A program made the translations under genes and the position numbers. The notes under the pieces are model-generated. The model did not search any database and had not been told where the DNA came from. It saw only the letters and a list, made by a program, of their open reading frames with translations. This document shows, piece after piece, positions 34,558 to 43,646 of a stretch of 47,599 nucleotides of DNA (position 1 is the stretch's first letter; each line of letters opens with the position of its first letter). Source of the DNA: Lachnospiraceae bacterium C7 (lineage in GTDB: Bacteria; Bacillota; Clostridia; Lachnospirales; Lachnospiraceae); contig FOPE01000023.1 in assembly GCA_900113385.1 (NCBI GenBank), positions 1 through 47,599 of the forward strand. Reading direction: 5' to 3'.

Positions 34558-35490
34558 TTACCACCCCTTTAGGGCTTGTATGTTAAAGTTCTGAAGTTTA
34601 TTTGTGTAATTCTCTGGATTTATTTTCCACTGATATGGCGAAGTATTTAGGTATTTTTTAAAATTCCTATTAAATGTAGATGTAGTTTGATATCCGCACT
34701 CCGTAGCAACTAAATCCATTGAATAGTTAGTTTTTTTCATTATTTCACATGCCTTTTGTATCCTAACTAAATTAACGTAATCCATTGGTGACATGTTAAT
34801 GTTTTCTTCAAATATTCTTCTAAAATGTGTCTCACTCATATTACATATATCTGCAAGTTCACCTGCCTTAATTGCGTTGGCAAAATTTGCATCAATATAG
34901 TCTAGAGCTGGAGCTATTTGTGTTAAAGAAGAATAATTAACTATTCCTCCAAAATCAGAATTCATAGTATCGTGAATTCTAATAATTTCGATTACTAAAA
35001 CTTTTATAAGATAACTAACTTCTTCAACATAATGTGGCTTTTTATTTCTCAACTCTTCCATAATATTCTTAACAATATAAGTAATATTTGGATATTCTGA
35101 TTCCCTTAATAAATCAGCCCTCTTTGTTACTATGTCAATTTTCTCACGTTGTCTTATTCCATTTGCAGGATACATTTCCCTAATTATTTTTTCTGGGTCA
35201 AAAAAAATATATTCCCAAAAGTCTTCCTGTGCACTAATAGTTGTATGTGGATAATTTGCTGGAATAATACTTAGCATAGAATTCTCATATTTACATCTCT
35301 TTTGATCTAATATAAGAGTTCCATTTCCGTATCTGCAATATCCAATTTCCATTAAATTGTGAAAATGTAAATGTGTTTCATCTTGTCCATATACCCTAAT
35401 CCATTTTTCACCTAAAAGTCCAAGCACTGAACTATCCTGTGGTGTCTCATAAAATCTAAATTCGATAGTTTCTTTTTTCTTTCTGCCCAT
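34558..35490 (-). CDS. AraC-family transcription regulator with N-terminal cupin
   Basis: The 310-residue product has a cupin-like sensor (residues about 25-95; LHFHNLMEIGYCRYGNG and ANYPHTT). A C-terminal pair of helix-turn-helices follows: ADICNMSETHFRRIFEENINMSP and MDLVATECGYQTTSTFNRNFKKYLNTSPYQW. Such proteins usually activate adjacent sugar-use genes when bound to the sugar. Its position upstream of the GH2 and GH53 genes suggests it activates galactan or galactoside use (inference). GGGGAGAG precedes the ATG. Confidence 0.9.
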   Translation of the reverse strand: MGRKKKETIEFRFYETPQDSSVLGLLGEKWIRVYGQDETHLHFHNLMEIGYCRYGNGTLILDQKRCKYENSMLSIIPANYPHTTISAQEDFWEYIFFDPEKIIREMYPANGIRQREKIDIVTKRADLLRESEYPNITYIVKNIMEELRNKKPHYVEEVSYLIKVLVIEIIRIHDTMNSDFGGIVNYSSLTQIAPALDYIDANFANAIKAGELADICNMSETHFRRIFEENINMSPMDYVNLVRIQKACEIMKKTNYSMDLVATECGYQTTSTFNRNFKKYLNTSPYQWKINPENYTNKLQNFNIQALKGW

Positions 35491-35557
35491 ATCTCTCCCC
35501 TTATGCGGTAGAAATCACTACTAACACACTAAACAAATATCCAAGCATATAATTAAA

Positions 35558-35776
35558 TTAATCAAAGTCAAATTTAGTAATTCTTTTATTCATTGCACCG
35601 TAGCGAAAACGTACCATTTCATTCTTTTCTAAAACATCTTTCTCCGAGCCAGTATATTGACATCTAATGCAATAATACTCGTCCTTTTCTTTGTCGTAGA
35701 ACATATCAATATCTAAATCTCTCATAAAACATGATGGACAACGATAATTTAATTTGCCTTTTCCAGATTGAGCCAT
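35558..35776 (-). CDS. Small zinc-ribbon protein
   Basis: The 72-residue product has two CxxC knuckles (RCPSCFMRDLD and YCIRCQYTGSE), about 20 residues apart, forming a rubredoxin-like or zinc-ribbon fold. The rest is short and charged, without DNA-binding or catalytic motifs. Its ATG lies inside the end of the upstream 611-residue gene (28-nt overlap, other frame), with AAAGGAGG 10 nt before it, so it is translationally linked. I do not recognise a specific family. Confidence 0.75.
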   Translation of the reverse strand: MAQSGKGKLNYRCPSCFMRDLDIDMFYDKEKDEYYCIRCQYTGSEKDVLEKNEMVRFRYGAMNKRITKFDFD

Positions 35777-37584
35777 GTAGAATATACCTCCTTTTCTGCA
35801 ATTTTATGTTTGTATCCTAGAGTAAACATTGGTGAGAATGCATATCCCTCTCGCACGTAACCGGTTGCTCTTTCTGCATCAGTAGTAAGAGATACCTTTG
35901 TCTTAATAGGTGGAATATTAGCGCTTACCCTTTTAGCATCTACTTCCTCTGCCTCTCTACATTTGTACTCATATTTAATAACTTGCTCTTCATTGCCTTC
36001 ACATCTAAGTGTAATCGGAGTCATATCCTCTGGATATTCAGTTGTTCCATAACATGCAACCATGTACTCATTAATTGTTACATCAGCATCTGGTTTTGTC
36101 ATGCTAATAATATTTCTTTCGATTCTTATGTTAGATGAACCTTCTTCAAAATATTCCCTTGTCTGAATAGTAACTGTTAAATCCTTAAATTCTATATCTA
36201 CTGGATCTAATGTTAAAATCCTTGTATTGGCCTCTTCTGAAAAATGAGCCTTTGTTCTACATAAACATAAATCAACTTCCTCTCCATTATAGCATACTTT
36301 TGCACTTCTAACAGTCCCCTCACCTGCATAATGTGTAAAATAACCTGCTCTGTATTTTTCTTGAATTAAGAATGGATATGAAGCGTTTTGAATATGTTTT
36401 GTACCTATTCCTACTGGCCATTCTAACTTTGCTACATATGGACGAAGATCTACTATAGCTCCGCCCTGATCCATATTTACACAAGCTCTCATATAAGGAT
36501 CAGCATACCAAAATAGTTGCTTATCTGAGCCATATAAAATATCTCTCCACAATGCACACTCAGGTTCATTATAATGTTTTTTCTTTCTGTAATAGTCCGC
36601 AAATTCAGACATTGTCATATCATCGAGTTTTCCTTCTTTTTTTAACTTTCCATAATATGCACAACCGTCTGAATAGGATTTAAGAAGTAATTCATATGGT
36701 GCTTCCCATCTTCCCATTTTATTCATCCAACCTGGTCCAACAAACATCATATTGTAAGCATACCCATTATTATATTTTTCTAAGCTTCGATACTGGTCAA
36801 TTAAATTATATAAATATGGATATTCCCAAGTTTTTGAATCATATATCATTCCACGAAGCACATTTTGTGGATGGGTTCCAAAATTAGAACCATTTCCATC
36901 ATAGCAAGCAATAAGATCCCTTGATAAATGTGGAATTGCAACAATTCCGCTATCTTCTTTTTCATTAGCTGCTGGAGCGTGTGTATTTTGTTTTGATGGA
37001 ATCCATGGCGCCCATGGACCACCATCCATAAATGTATACCACGAATTATTACATGTATGATATGCTTTTGGTCCTTCTTCCCAACAAGTTGCAACTGCGC
37101 ATTTTACTGTTGGGTACTTTTCTTTAACCATATTAATTAAATCCGCATCCATATAATATGACCCTGTTGACTCAGGATAAAATCCAAATCTATCATAAAA
37201 TTTTTCAAATACATCTGTTACAATTTTTTCTTTATCCTCCATAGAGAACATCCAAATGCAAAAATCTTTTGTCTTATATTTTTCCCTAAACTCTTCACAA
37301 GGTAATCCTAATAAGGAAAGAGCGATTTCATCACCATATTTTTCATGATCATGTTTTGCTATTTCCACTGCTTCATCATTAAAAAGTGAAGCATATGTCA
37401 TTTGTATAGTACATTTCAAGCCATTTTCATGGGCTATTCTCTGCTGTGTTTTAAAAATATCTAATGACTCATTTAATAACTTCTTATCTCCAATATCTTC
37501 TTCTTTCCCCTGTCCTGTTACAGTTGCAGAATATTCTGGAACCATTTCTGGACGATGAATTATGTTTACAATAAACTTATCCAT
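35749..37584 (-). CDS. Uncharacterised probable carbohydrate-active protein (possible DUF3863/DUF3864 relation)
   Basis: The 611-residue soluble product has no signal peptide. The first ~330 residues look like a polysaccharide-deacetylase or glycosidase-like barrel: MDKFIVNIIHRPE, CTIQMTYASLFNDEAVE, RFGFYPESTGSYYMDADL and AIPHLSRDLIACYDGNG. The rest is beta-rich. I recall similar layouts under the Pfam names DUF3863/DUF3864, but am not certain. Catalysis is unknown. The start was set at ATG 37584 (GGAGGAATAGGAGAA upstream), not the longer frame to 37638, which would begin inside the predicted operator. It has its own promoter, and the regulator gene next door is LacI-family, so it is probably sugar-induced. 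Confidence 0.65.
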   Translation of the reverse strand: MDKFIVNIIHRPEMVPEYSATVTGQGKEEDIGDKKLLNESLDIFKTQQRIAHENGLKCTIQMTYASLFNDEAVEIAKHDHEKYGDEIALSLLGLPCEEFREKYKTKDFCIWMFSMEDKEKIVTDVFEKFYDRFGFYPESTGSYYMDADLINMVKEKYPTVKCAVATCWEEGPKAYHTCNNSWYTFMDGGPWAPWIPSKQNTHAPAANEKEDSGIVAIPHLSRDLIACYDGNGSNFGTHPQNVLRGMIYDSKTWEYPYLYNLIDQYRSLEKYNNGYAYNMMFVGPGWMNKMGRWEAPYELLLKSYSDGCAYYGKLKKEGKLDDMTMSEFADYYRKKKHYNEPECALWRDILYGSDKQLFWYADPYMRACVNMDQGGAIVDLRPYVAKLEWPVGIGTKHIQNASYPFLIQEKYRAGYFTHYAGEGTVRSAKVCYNGEEVDLCLCRTKAHFSEEANTRILTLDPVDIEFKDLTVTIQTREYFEEGSSNIRIERNIISMTKPDADVTINEYMVACYGTTEYPEDMTPITLRCEGNEEQVIKYEYKCREAEEVDAKRVSANIPPIKTKVSLTTDAERATGYVREGYAFSPMFTLGYKHKIAEKEVYSTWLNLEKAN

Positions 37585-37618
37585 TTCTCCTATTCCTCCT
37601 GTTTGCCCGATTATCGTT

Positions 37619-37626
37619 TTGCGCAA
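37619..37626. promoter_or_regulatory. Candidate LacI-family operator (TTGCGCAA)
   Basis: A perfect palindrome with a central CG, embedded in CGTTTTGCGCAATCGG, lies about 10-17 nt downstream of the predicted start point of the 35749-37584 gene. LacI-type regulators favour such central-CG sites, and the LacI gene is directly upstream. Binding is inferred. Confidence 0.45.
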
Positions 37627-37642
37627 TCGGTTGCTCATTTAA

Positions 37643-37670
37643 AGTATAGCATAGCCGTATTTATTTACAA
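37643..37670 (-). promoter_or_regulatory. Promoter of the 35749-37584 gene
   Basis: Minus strand TTGTAA, 16-nt spacer, TATACT with an upstream TG (extended -10); start point near 37636. Confidence 0.6.
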
Positions 37671-37758
37671 TATCAATATTGCATATTTTTTCCTCTTACT
37701 TTTTGTACAATTTTACAGGAATTGGAATTATTTTTTTAATTCCTACAGTTATAGCATT

Positions 37759-38763
37759 TTATTTTGTCGAATCTTTTAAGACTACATCATAAGACAACAA
37801 TGTTTTTGATTTTACCGTTTTTCCCTCAATTTTCTTTAGCAAAATATCACTTGCAACTTTTCCTAATTCTTTTGCATCAAAATTCAAGGATGTAATTGAT
37901 GGTACATTATCTTCTAAAATGCTACTATTATAAAATGATGCCACTTTCATATCATTTGGAATAGCAATCTTTTTTTCTTTGAAAATTCTAAGTAATATTG
38001 TTGCTATTGCATCATCCATACACATGCAACAATCAACTTTTTTCTTCATAATCATTGTTATAACTTTTTCTATTTGGCTCTGATTGTCTAAATTCATATG
38101 AATTAGACCTTTATCAATCTCAACATTATTCTCTTTAAAACCTTCTTTAAAACCTTCTAAACGATTTTGGTTAACTATAAATTCTTCACTACCTCCTAAT
38201 AAGGCCATTCTTTTTATATTTTTTGTTAGAAGTATAGATGTAAGCTCTTTGCAAGCATTTTTATGATCGTTATCTATTTGTACGACATCCTTATAATTTG
38301 TACTGCCTACAGTCACGTATGGAATGGTATATTTTTTTAGGAGCTCTATTTGAGCATCTTTTAATAAAGTTCTAAGTAATATAACTCCATCCACTTTGCG
38401 ATTTGAAACTATTCGTTCTAAACTTGTAGTGTTATTTTGGTCACTTAAGCACAATAAAATATCATATTCTTCTGTACTTGCACTTTCTTGAATTCCTGAA
38501 ATCACTTCCTGAAAAAATGGCAAGTCAATTAACGCATATTGTTCAGGCATAACTACACACAAATTAAACGTTTTAGATGATGCCAAGCTTTTGGCGATTA
38601 CATTTGGTTTATAATCATGTTCTTTGATATATTCCATTACCTTTTCTCTTGTCTGTTGTCCTATTCTTCCTTTTCCAGATATAGCTCTTGAAACTGTAGT
38701 TTTTGATACTCCTAAAGCTTGAGCAACATCCGCTATAGTGATATTCTTGTTATTATTAGACAC
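37759..38763 (-). CDS. LacI-family transcriptional regulator
   Basis: The 334-residue product begins VSNNNKNITIADVAQALGVSKTTVSRAIS. The LacI helix-turn-helix and hinge helix occupy residues about 7-65, with a periplasmic-binding-protein-like sugar domain after that (VDGVILLRTL, LEGFKEGF, IPNDMKVASFYNSS). It probably represses one or both flanking genes until a sugar binds. The start is GTG 38763, because AAGGAGG lies 8 nt upstream; the ATG at 38784 has no ribosome site and would put AAGGAGG inside the coding region. It is divergent from the GH42 gene, with shared promoter DNA. Confidence 0.9.
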   Translation of the reverse strand: MSNNNKNITIADVAQALGVSKTTVSRAISGKGRIGQQTREKVMEYIKEHDYKPNVIAKSLASSKTFNLCVVMPEQYALIDLPFFQEVISGIQESASTEEYDILLCLSDQNNTTSLERIVSNRKVDGVILLRTLLKDAQIELLKKYTIPYVTVGSTNYKDVVQIDNDHKNACKELTSILLTKNIKRMALLGGSEEFIVNQNRLEGFKEGFKENNVEIDKGLIHMNLDNQSQIEKVITMIMKKKVDCCMCMDDAIATILLRIFKEKKIAIPNDMKVASFYNSSILEDNVPSITSLNFDAKELGKVASDILLKKIEGKTVKSKTLLSYDVVLKDSTK

Positions 38764-38796
38764 TTTTATCGCCTCCTTGGTCATTGTTTATATATA

Positions 38797-38859
38797 TTTT
38801 CCAATTATTTTCCAAAAAAGTCAACTGGAGTTGAAATTTTTTCCAATCTTTATTAATAT
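38797..38859 (+). promoter_or_regulatory. Divergent lacI-GH42 control region: promoter, palindrome and helically phased repeats
   Basis: GH42 promoter TTGAAA (38831-38836), 17 nt, TAATAT (38854-38859). The palindrome TCAACT-GG-AGTTGA (38821-38834) overlaps its -35 and a TTGACT on the opposite strand for lacI. TTTTCCAA occurs three times on the plus strand (38797, 38808, 38839), 11 and 31 nt apart, close to whole turns of the helix. Confidence 0.55.
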
Positions 38860-38918
38860 TTTGTATATATCTACCAACATTTATGCAATACATTTTTATT
38901 TTTATTGGAGGGAATAAT

Positions 38919-40925
38919 ATGAAAACTGAAAAAATATTATTTGGTGTGGCATATTACGACGAATATATACCATATGACAGAATTGACAAAGATATGAAAA
39001 TGATGAAAGAAGCGGGAATAAATGTTATCCGTATCGCTGAATCCACTTGGAGTACATGGGAGCCCCAAGAAGGTGTCTTTAATTTTACTCACCTTCACAG
39101 AATGCTTGATACTTCAAACAAATATGGTATTTCTGTAATCATCGGCACTCCAACCTATGCCATACCATCTTGGCTAGCTAAAAAAGATGACTCTATTTTA
39201 ACCACAACACACAATGGCAAAAATCTTTATGGTCCTCGCCAAAATATGGATATTACTAATAAAACCTATCTCAAATATGCAAAGCGTATTATCATCAAGC
39301 TACTAGATGAGGTAAAAGATGCTCCTAATGTTATTGGCTATCAAATCGACAATGAAACTAAAGCATATGACACTTGTAGTTCAAGCGCCCAAAAACTTTT
39401 TATCAATTATTTAAAGGAAAAATATCTCAATATAAATGAATTTAACCAAGAATTCGGGTTGAATTATTGGAGTAATCGAATTGAAAACTGGGAAGATTTT
39501 CCTGATATAAGGGGTACAATAAACGGTAGTCTTGATGCTGAATATAAAAAGTTTCAAAGAAACCTAGTCACAAAATTTTTAGCTTGGCAAGCTGATATCA
39601 TTAATAAATATAAAAAAGAGAATCAATTTTTAACACAAAATTTTGATTTTGGATGGCATGATTACTCATTTGGACTTCAACCTGAAGTTGATCATTTTCA
39701 ATCTTCAAAATGTATTGATGTAACAGGTTGTGATATATATCACCCTGCCCAAAGTAAATTAACAGGTTGTGAAATTACTGCCTGCGGTAACATTGCTAGA
39801 GGAACAAAAAGGTCTAATTATCTTGTTCTAGAAACAGAAGCTCAAGGTAATCCTCAATGGCTCCCATACCCAAATCAATTAAAACTTATGGCTTTTAGCC
39901 ACATTGCAAATGGTTCAAATTCTGTAATGTATTGGCATTGGCACAGCATTCATAATGCAATAGAAAGTTATTGGAAAGGAGTTTTATCCCACGACTTTTC
40001 TAAGAATGTAACTTATAAAGAAATTAGTTCCATTGGAAATAAATTTGCCCAAATTGGTGATAAATTAAAAAACCTTAAAAAGAAAAATAAAATTGCCATT
40101 GTTGCTGATAATGCCTCTCTCACCGGCCTGTCCGAATTTCCTACTGAGACTTTAAAAGAAAGGTCTTACAACACTTTCTTCCGTTGGGTATGTGATGCAT
40201 TGTATAAATTAAACTTTGAATATGATGTCATTAATACTGAGCCTTCACTTTTGTATGACTACAACTTGGTAATTATTCCAACTCTATACTGCGCTACCGA
40301 GAAATATCTCAATGCAATTAATGAATATGTTAAATGTGGTGGAAATGTCATCGTAACCTTTAAGAGTGGTTTTTCTAATGAACACTTAAAAATTTATCAC
40401 GACACTCAACCACACATTATTAACGAAGCACTAGGTGTCAAATATGACCAGTTTACCTATTCAGACAACGTAACTATTGAATACAATTCTAAAGTTTCAG
40501 AAACAAAAGAATGGCTAGAACTTGTCCGTTGCACTACAGCAAAGACTCTTGCCTATTATAACCATAAATATTGGAACGAATATAGTGCCATCTCGCGTAA
40601 TGATTATGGCACAGGACATAGTCTTTACCTTGCGACCTATTTTTCTTCCGAAATGTTAATAGATGTCATTTCAGATTTTATAGATTATATTGATTTTAAA
40701 GATGATATATCTAAACTTCCTACACAATGTCAGTACCCTATTGTTGTAAAACAAGGCATTAACGACTATGGAAAAAATATTGTATATTACTTAAACTATA
40801 ATGATTCAACTATGCAAGTTAAAAATATTGCAGGAAATGGAATTAATTTAATAACAACAAATAGTATCAAACAAAACGAAACCTTTACTTTAGAGCCATG
40901 GGGATTTGCAGTTGTAGAATATTAA
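38919..40925 (+). CDS. Beta-galactosidase, GH42 family
   Basis: The 668-residue product is a GH42 enzyme with a TIM barrel (residues about 1-390), a trimerisation domain and a C-terminal beta domain. Key parts are VIRIAESTWSTWEP, acid/base E146 in GYQIDNETKAY and the nucleophile region YLVLETEAQG (E305 or E307). There is no signal peptide, so it acts inside the cell, probably on galacto-oligosaccharides or plant beta-galactosides. The start was set at ATG 38919, with GGAGGG 8 nt upstream; the ATG at 38883 lacks a ribosome site. It is regulated from the shared region with the LacI gene. Confidence 0.93.
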   Translation: MKTEKILFGVAYYDEYIPYDRIDKDMKMMKEAGINVIRIAESTWSTWEPQEGVFNFTHLHRMLDTSNKYGISVIIGTPTYAIPSWLAKKDDSILTTTHNGKNLYGPRQNMDITNKTYLKYAKRIIIKLLDEVKDAPNVIGYQIDNETKAYDTCSSSAQKLFINYLKEKYLNINEFNQEFGLNYWSNRIENWEDFPDIRGTINGSLDAEYKKFQRNLVTKFLAWQADIINKYKKENQFLTQNFDFGWHDYSFGLQPEVDHFQSSKCIDVTGCDIYHPAQSKLTGCEITACGNIARGTKRSNYLVLETEAQGNPQWLPYPNQLKLMAFSHIANGSNSVMYWHWHSIHNAIESYWKGVLSHDFSKNVTYKEISSIGNKFAQIGDKLKNLKKKNKIAIVADNASLTGLSEFPTETLKERSYNTFFRWVCDALYKLNFEYDVINTEPSLLYDYNLVIIPTLYCATEKYLNAINEYVKCGGNVIVTFKSGFSNEHLKIYHDTQPHIINEALGVKYDQFTYSDNVTIEYNSKVSETKEWLELVRCTTAKTLAYYNHKYWNEYSAISRNDYGTGHSLYLATYFSSEMLIDVISDFIDYIDFKDDISKLPTQCQYPIVVKQGINDYGKNIVYYLNYNDSTMQVKNIAGNGINLITTNSIKQNETFTLEPWGFAVVEY

Positions 40926-40941
40926 ATAGACGTAATAAACT

Positions 40942-40982
40942 AAAGACAGCCGAAACACTTTGATGTATCCCGGCTGTCTTTT
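40942..40982 (+). terminator. Terminator of the GH42 gene, partly bidirectional
   Basis: AAAGACAGCCG paired with CGGCTGTCTTT, then TATT; loop of about 18 nt. The L,D-transpeptidase gene converges from the other side. Confidence 0.85.
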
Positions 40983-41067
40983 ATTATTCTAAGCTTTAAT
41001 ACTTTGATTTTTTATTACGCTATATTTTAACTCACTAATTAATAAATATGAACTAATAAATTTTAAT

Positions 41068-42678
41068 TTATTGTCCAGCTTTTAACTGATTTAACGTTGC
41101 TTCTGCATTAACAAGATTTTGATAATTTGTTACTTGAGCTTTTTCTGCATCTGGTAATGCATTATATTGATTTCTTGCTGCTACAATTGCTGGTTCTGAC
41201 TGAACTGTTACAGCACCAATTGCTTTAATGGCATTAATTGTAGCTGTTGCTGCTGGACTAGCTGCTGTTCCTCTTTCAGTACCTGGTAATTCATATACAA
41301 GAACTGGGAATCCTTTTGATACATATGAAAATACCGTTGGAGCTGAAGATACTGGAAGGTTTACACAACCATGTGAACCACTTGTCTTATAAATAACTCC
41401 ACCAAATTTATTTCTCCATGATGCATCATGCATACCAATGTTTCCATTAAAAGGCATCCAGTATGATACATGTGATTCATAATTATCACCCTTTAATGTT
41501 GCATCTTTTTGCGCATATGTTACACCAAATGCACCGGCTGGAGTTCCATTTCCTTTTGATGTGTTACCTGTAACTACGTCTGTCTCAAAAACCCTGTTTC
41601 CATTTTTAATAACGTATAAATGTTGAGCTGTTAAATTAATTTCAACGTATGAATCGCCGTAATCATTTGCTCCATGACTTGCAGCTTTAACAGAATAATT
41701 TAGTTCTCTTGAAACCTTTTTGCCTGATAAAATATCCTTTTTAATCTGTGCTGCCTCTTCATCTTTATCAATTTTCCAACCATAATGGCTGTTAGAAATT
41801 GTCACTGTAGGACCATATGAAGTCTTTAACTGTTTTGGTCTACCAAATGTGTTAAATTTCTTAGATAAATTTGAAACATATTCTGCAAGCTTAGCGTCAT
41901 TAACATCAGCTTCAACTTTATCATTAACTGTCATCCAATCTTTGAATGTGTTAATGTCTAATGTTTCTGATGTTTCTCCTACTTCAAAAGTAATACTTGA
42001 TTTAGCACATGCATTTAATTTTTTGACTGCTGCTGCTAATTTTTTATTATCTTTTCTAACTGTAGGTTCTTCATAAACTTTAGCCTTTTCCAAATTTACA
42101 GTTGATTTAACTTGATTAATAGCATCTTCTGCTACCTTATCAATTTTTTCTTCTGAAATTTTGTTACCTTCTACTTCTGCTACTACAGTATACCCCTTTC
42201 CAGCTTTATACTCAGAAACTGTGGCATTAACTGGTGCAGTTTGATTTGCTTCCTGCATACATTCTAAGGATTTAATTTTATCTTTTAATTTATCCTTATC
42301 AAAACTAATTAATGTTTTAGTAGTAAGCTTTTCACCTGTAATCATTTTGATTGGCCAAGCAAAACCATTTTGTTTTCCAATAAGGTTCTTAACGCCGTCA
42401 TCCCAATCCTGTTTTAATGCAATATCAGAACCCTTAATTTCTTCTTTCTTACCCTCTCTTGTTTTGAAAGTAAGCTTGTATGAGCCTACATCTGACTCCA
42501 TCATTGATCTAACTTTCTTCTCAGAATAACCTGAAACAGACTTACCATTTAGTACTGTTCCCACGAAAAAGTGGCTTGTAAAATAAATACTAAAAGCAAT
42601 ATATACAACTACAAGTACTGCAAAAGCGCCAATGATAATATACAATCTTTTTTTGTTTTCAAAAAATTTTTCAAACAT
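41068..42678 (-). CDS. L,D-transpeptidase (YkuD) with peptidoglycan-binding-like repeats
   Basis: The 536-residue product has an N-terminal membrane anchor (LYIIIGAFAVLVVVYIAFSIYF, about residues 12-33) and two extracellular repeats of the PG_binding_4 type (residues about 60-330). A YkuD domain follows with GMHDASWRN and SGSHGCVNLP, catalytic Cys C438. A C-terminal helical motif (ARNQYNALPDAEKAQVTNYQ) is common in clostridial surface proteins. It makes 3-3 peptide crosslinks in cell-wall peptidoglycan or attaches proteins to it. It has a good promoter (TTGACT-16-TATAAT) at 42739-42766. Confidence 0.93.
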   Translation of the reverse strand: MFEKFFENKKRLYIIIGAFAVLVVVYIAFSIYFTSHFFVGTVLNGKSVSGYSEKKVRSMMESDVGSYKLTFKTREGKKEEIKGSDIALKQDWDDGVKNLIGKQNGFAWPIKMITGEKLTTKTLISFDKDKLKDKIKSLECMQEANQTAPVNATVSEYKAGKGYTVVAEVEGNKISEEKIDKVAEDAINQVKSTVNLEKAKVYEEPTVRKDNKKLAAAVKKLNACAKSSITFEVGETSETLDINTFKDWMTVNDKVEADVNDAKLAEYVSNLSKKFNTFGRPKQLKTSYGPTVTISNSHYGWKIDKDEEAAQIKKDILSGKKVSRELNYSVKAASHGANDYGDSYVEINLTAQHLYVIKNGNRVFETDVVTGNTSKGNGTPAGAFGVTYAQKDATLKGDNYESHVSYWMPFNGNIGMHDASWRNKFGGVIYKTSGSHGCVNLPVSSAPTVFSYVSKGFPVLVYELPGTERGTAASPAATATINAIKAIGAVTVQSEPAIVAARNQYNALPDAEKAQVTNYQNLVNAEATLNQLKAGQ

Positions 42679-42738
42679 ATTTTCCTCACTTCTCTACTTT
42701 TCGTAGCTTAAGTTTACTTTTTGTAACAAACATCTTCT

Positions 42739-42766
42739 ATTATACAAATAGGAAAATAAAAGTCAA
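42739..42766 (-). promoter_or_regulatory. Promoter of the L,D-transpeptidase gene
   Basis: Minus strand TTGACT, 16-nt spacer, TATAAT. Divergent from the PAP2 promoter, which begins 13 nt away. Confidence 0.7.
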
Positions 42767-42778
42767 GCCGATTCCCCT

Positions 42779-42807
42779 TTGTATATAAAGATTTAATATG
42801 TTATAAT
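42779..42807 (+). promoter_or_regulatory. Promoter of the PAP2-family gene
   Basis: TTGTAT (42779-42784), 17-nt spacer, TATAAT (42802-42807) with an upstream TG. Confidence 0.65.
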
Positions 42808-42845
42808 AGCTTGAAGCTATAAATAACTTTTGAAGGGTGATAATT

Positions 42846-43511
42846 ATGACTCAAGTAAAATACTATGTTCAGTATTTATTCGATAAATGCAAACATTTAT
42901 TTATTTTATTGTACTTTATCCCATACTTAGTGGGATTTAATTTTATAGAAAAAAATATAACAACCCACTTTCATGTTATCGAAACTCCTCTTGATCGCAT
43001 GATTCCTTTTTGCGAATATTTTGTTGTTCCATACATGTTGTGGTTTGCATATGTTGCTTGGGGTGTTACCTACTTTGCATTAACTGACAAGAAAATACAC
43101 TACCGCTTATGTGGATTTTTATTTACTGGTATGACAATATTTCTACTAGTATCTATAATATATCCTAATGGACAATTCCTTAGACCTGTGTATTTTGCCC
43201 ATCATAATATTTTTACAAATATGTGTCAGTACATTTATGCCTCAGATACACCAACAAACATTTTTCCAAGCATACACGTATATAATTCCATTGGAATTCA
43301 CTTAGCTATAATCAACAGCGACAAATTCAAAAATAGAAAGATTTTTTGTCTCATGTCTGGAATCCTAGCCACAAGCATTATTCTTTCTACGATGTTTATA
43401 AAACAACATTCGACATTTGACGTTTTTACAGCTTTTGTTCTTGCTTACTTTATGAATAAGCTTTGCTTCGATGGAAAAAAGATTACATTTAGTGCAAAAA
43501 AAATTGCATAA
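42846..43511 (+). CDS. PAP2-family membrane phosphatase
   Basis: The 221-residue product has about six membrane segments. The PAP2 motifs are visible: FPSIHVYNSIG (the SxHxxxS-like block with catalytic-type His) and KQHSTFDVFTAFVLAY (the later His and Asp). The first lysine/arginine motif is weak (NGQFLRP). Members dephosphorylate phosphatidate, undecaprenyl pyrophosphate or related lipids at the outer face of the membrane. Which of these is unknown. The start was set at ATG 42846 with AGGG upstream; the GTG at 42837 overlaps it. Confidence 0.82.
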   Translation: MTQVKYYVQYLFDKCKHLFILLYFIPYLVGFNFIEKNITTHFHVIETPLDRMIPFCEYFVVPYMLWFAYVAWGVTYFALTDKKIHYRLCGFLFTGMTIFLLVSIIYPNGQFLRPVYFAHHNIFTNMCQYIYASDTPTNIFPSIHVYNSIGIHLAIINSDKFKNRKIFCLMSGILATSIILSTMFIKQHSTFDVFTAFVLAYFMNKLCFDGKKITFSAKKIA

Positions 43512-43517
43512 TAACAC

Positions 43518-43595
43518 AAAAATTCAGCACAACCTATTTAGTATTTAGGTATTCATACCTTCTTGCTTATATAGGTTATGCTGAATTTTTTATAT
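43518..43595 (+). terminator. Bidirectional terminator between PAP2 and hydrolase genes
   Basis: AAATTCAGC-A-CAACCTAT paired with ATAGGTT-AT-GCTGAATTT around a long loop, T-runs on both strands. Confidence 0.85.
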
Positions 43596-43646
43596 TATAT
43601 ATCTAAAAACTGAACAACTTATAAATCTATAATTTATATCTACAAT

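Noticed and set aside
37724-37743. Terminator after lacI (GGAATTA/TAATTCC)
   Set aside because: The stem is short and AT-rich without a T-run on the minus strand; it is too weak to call.
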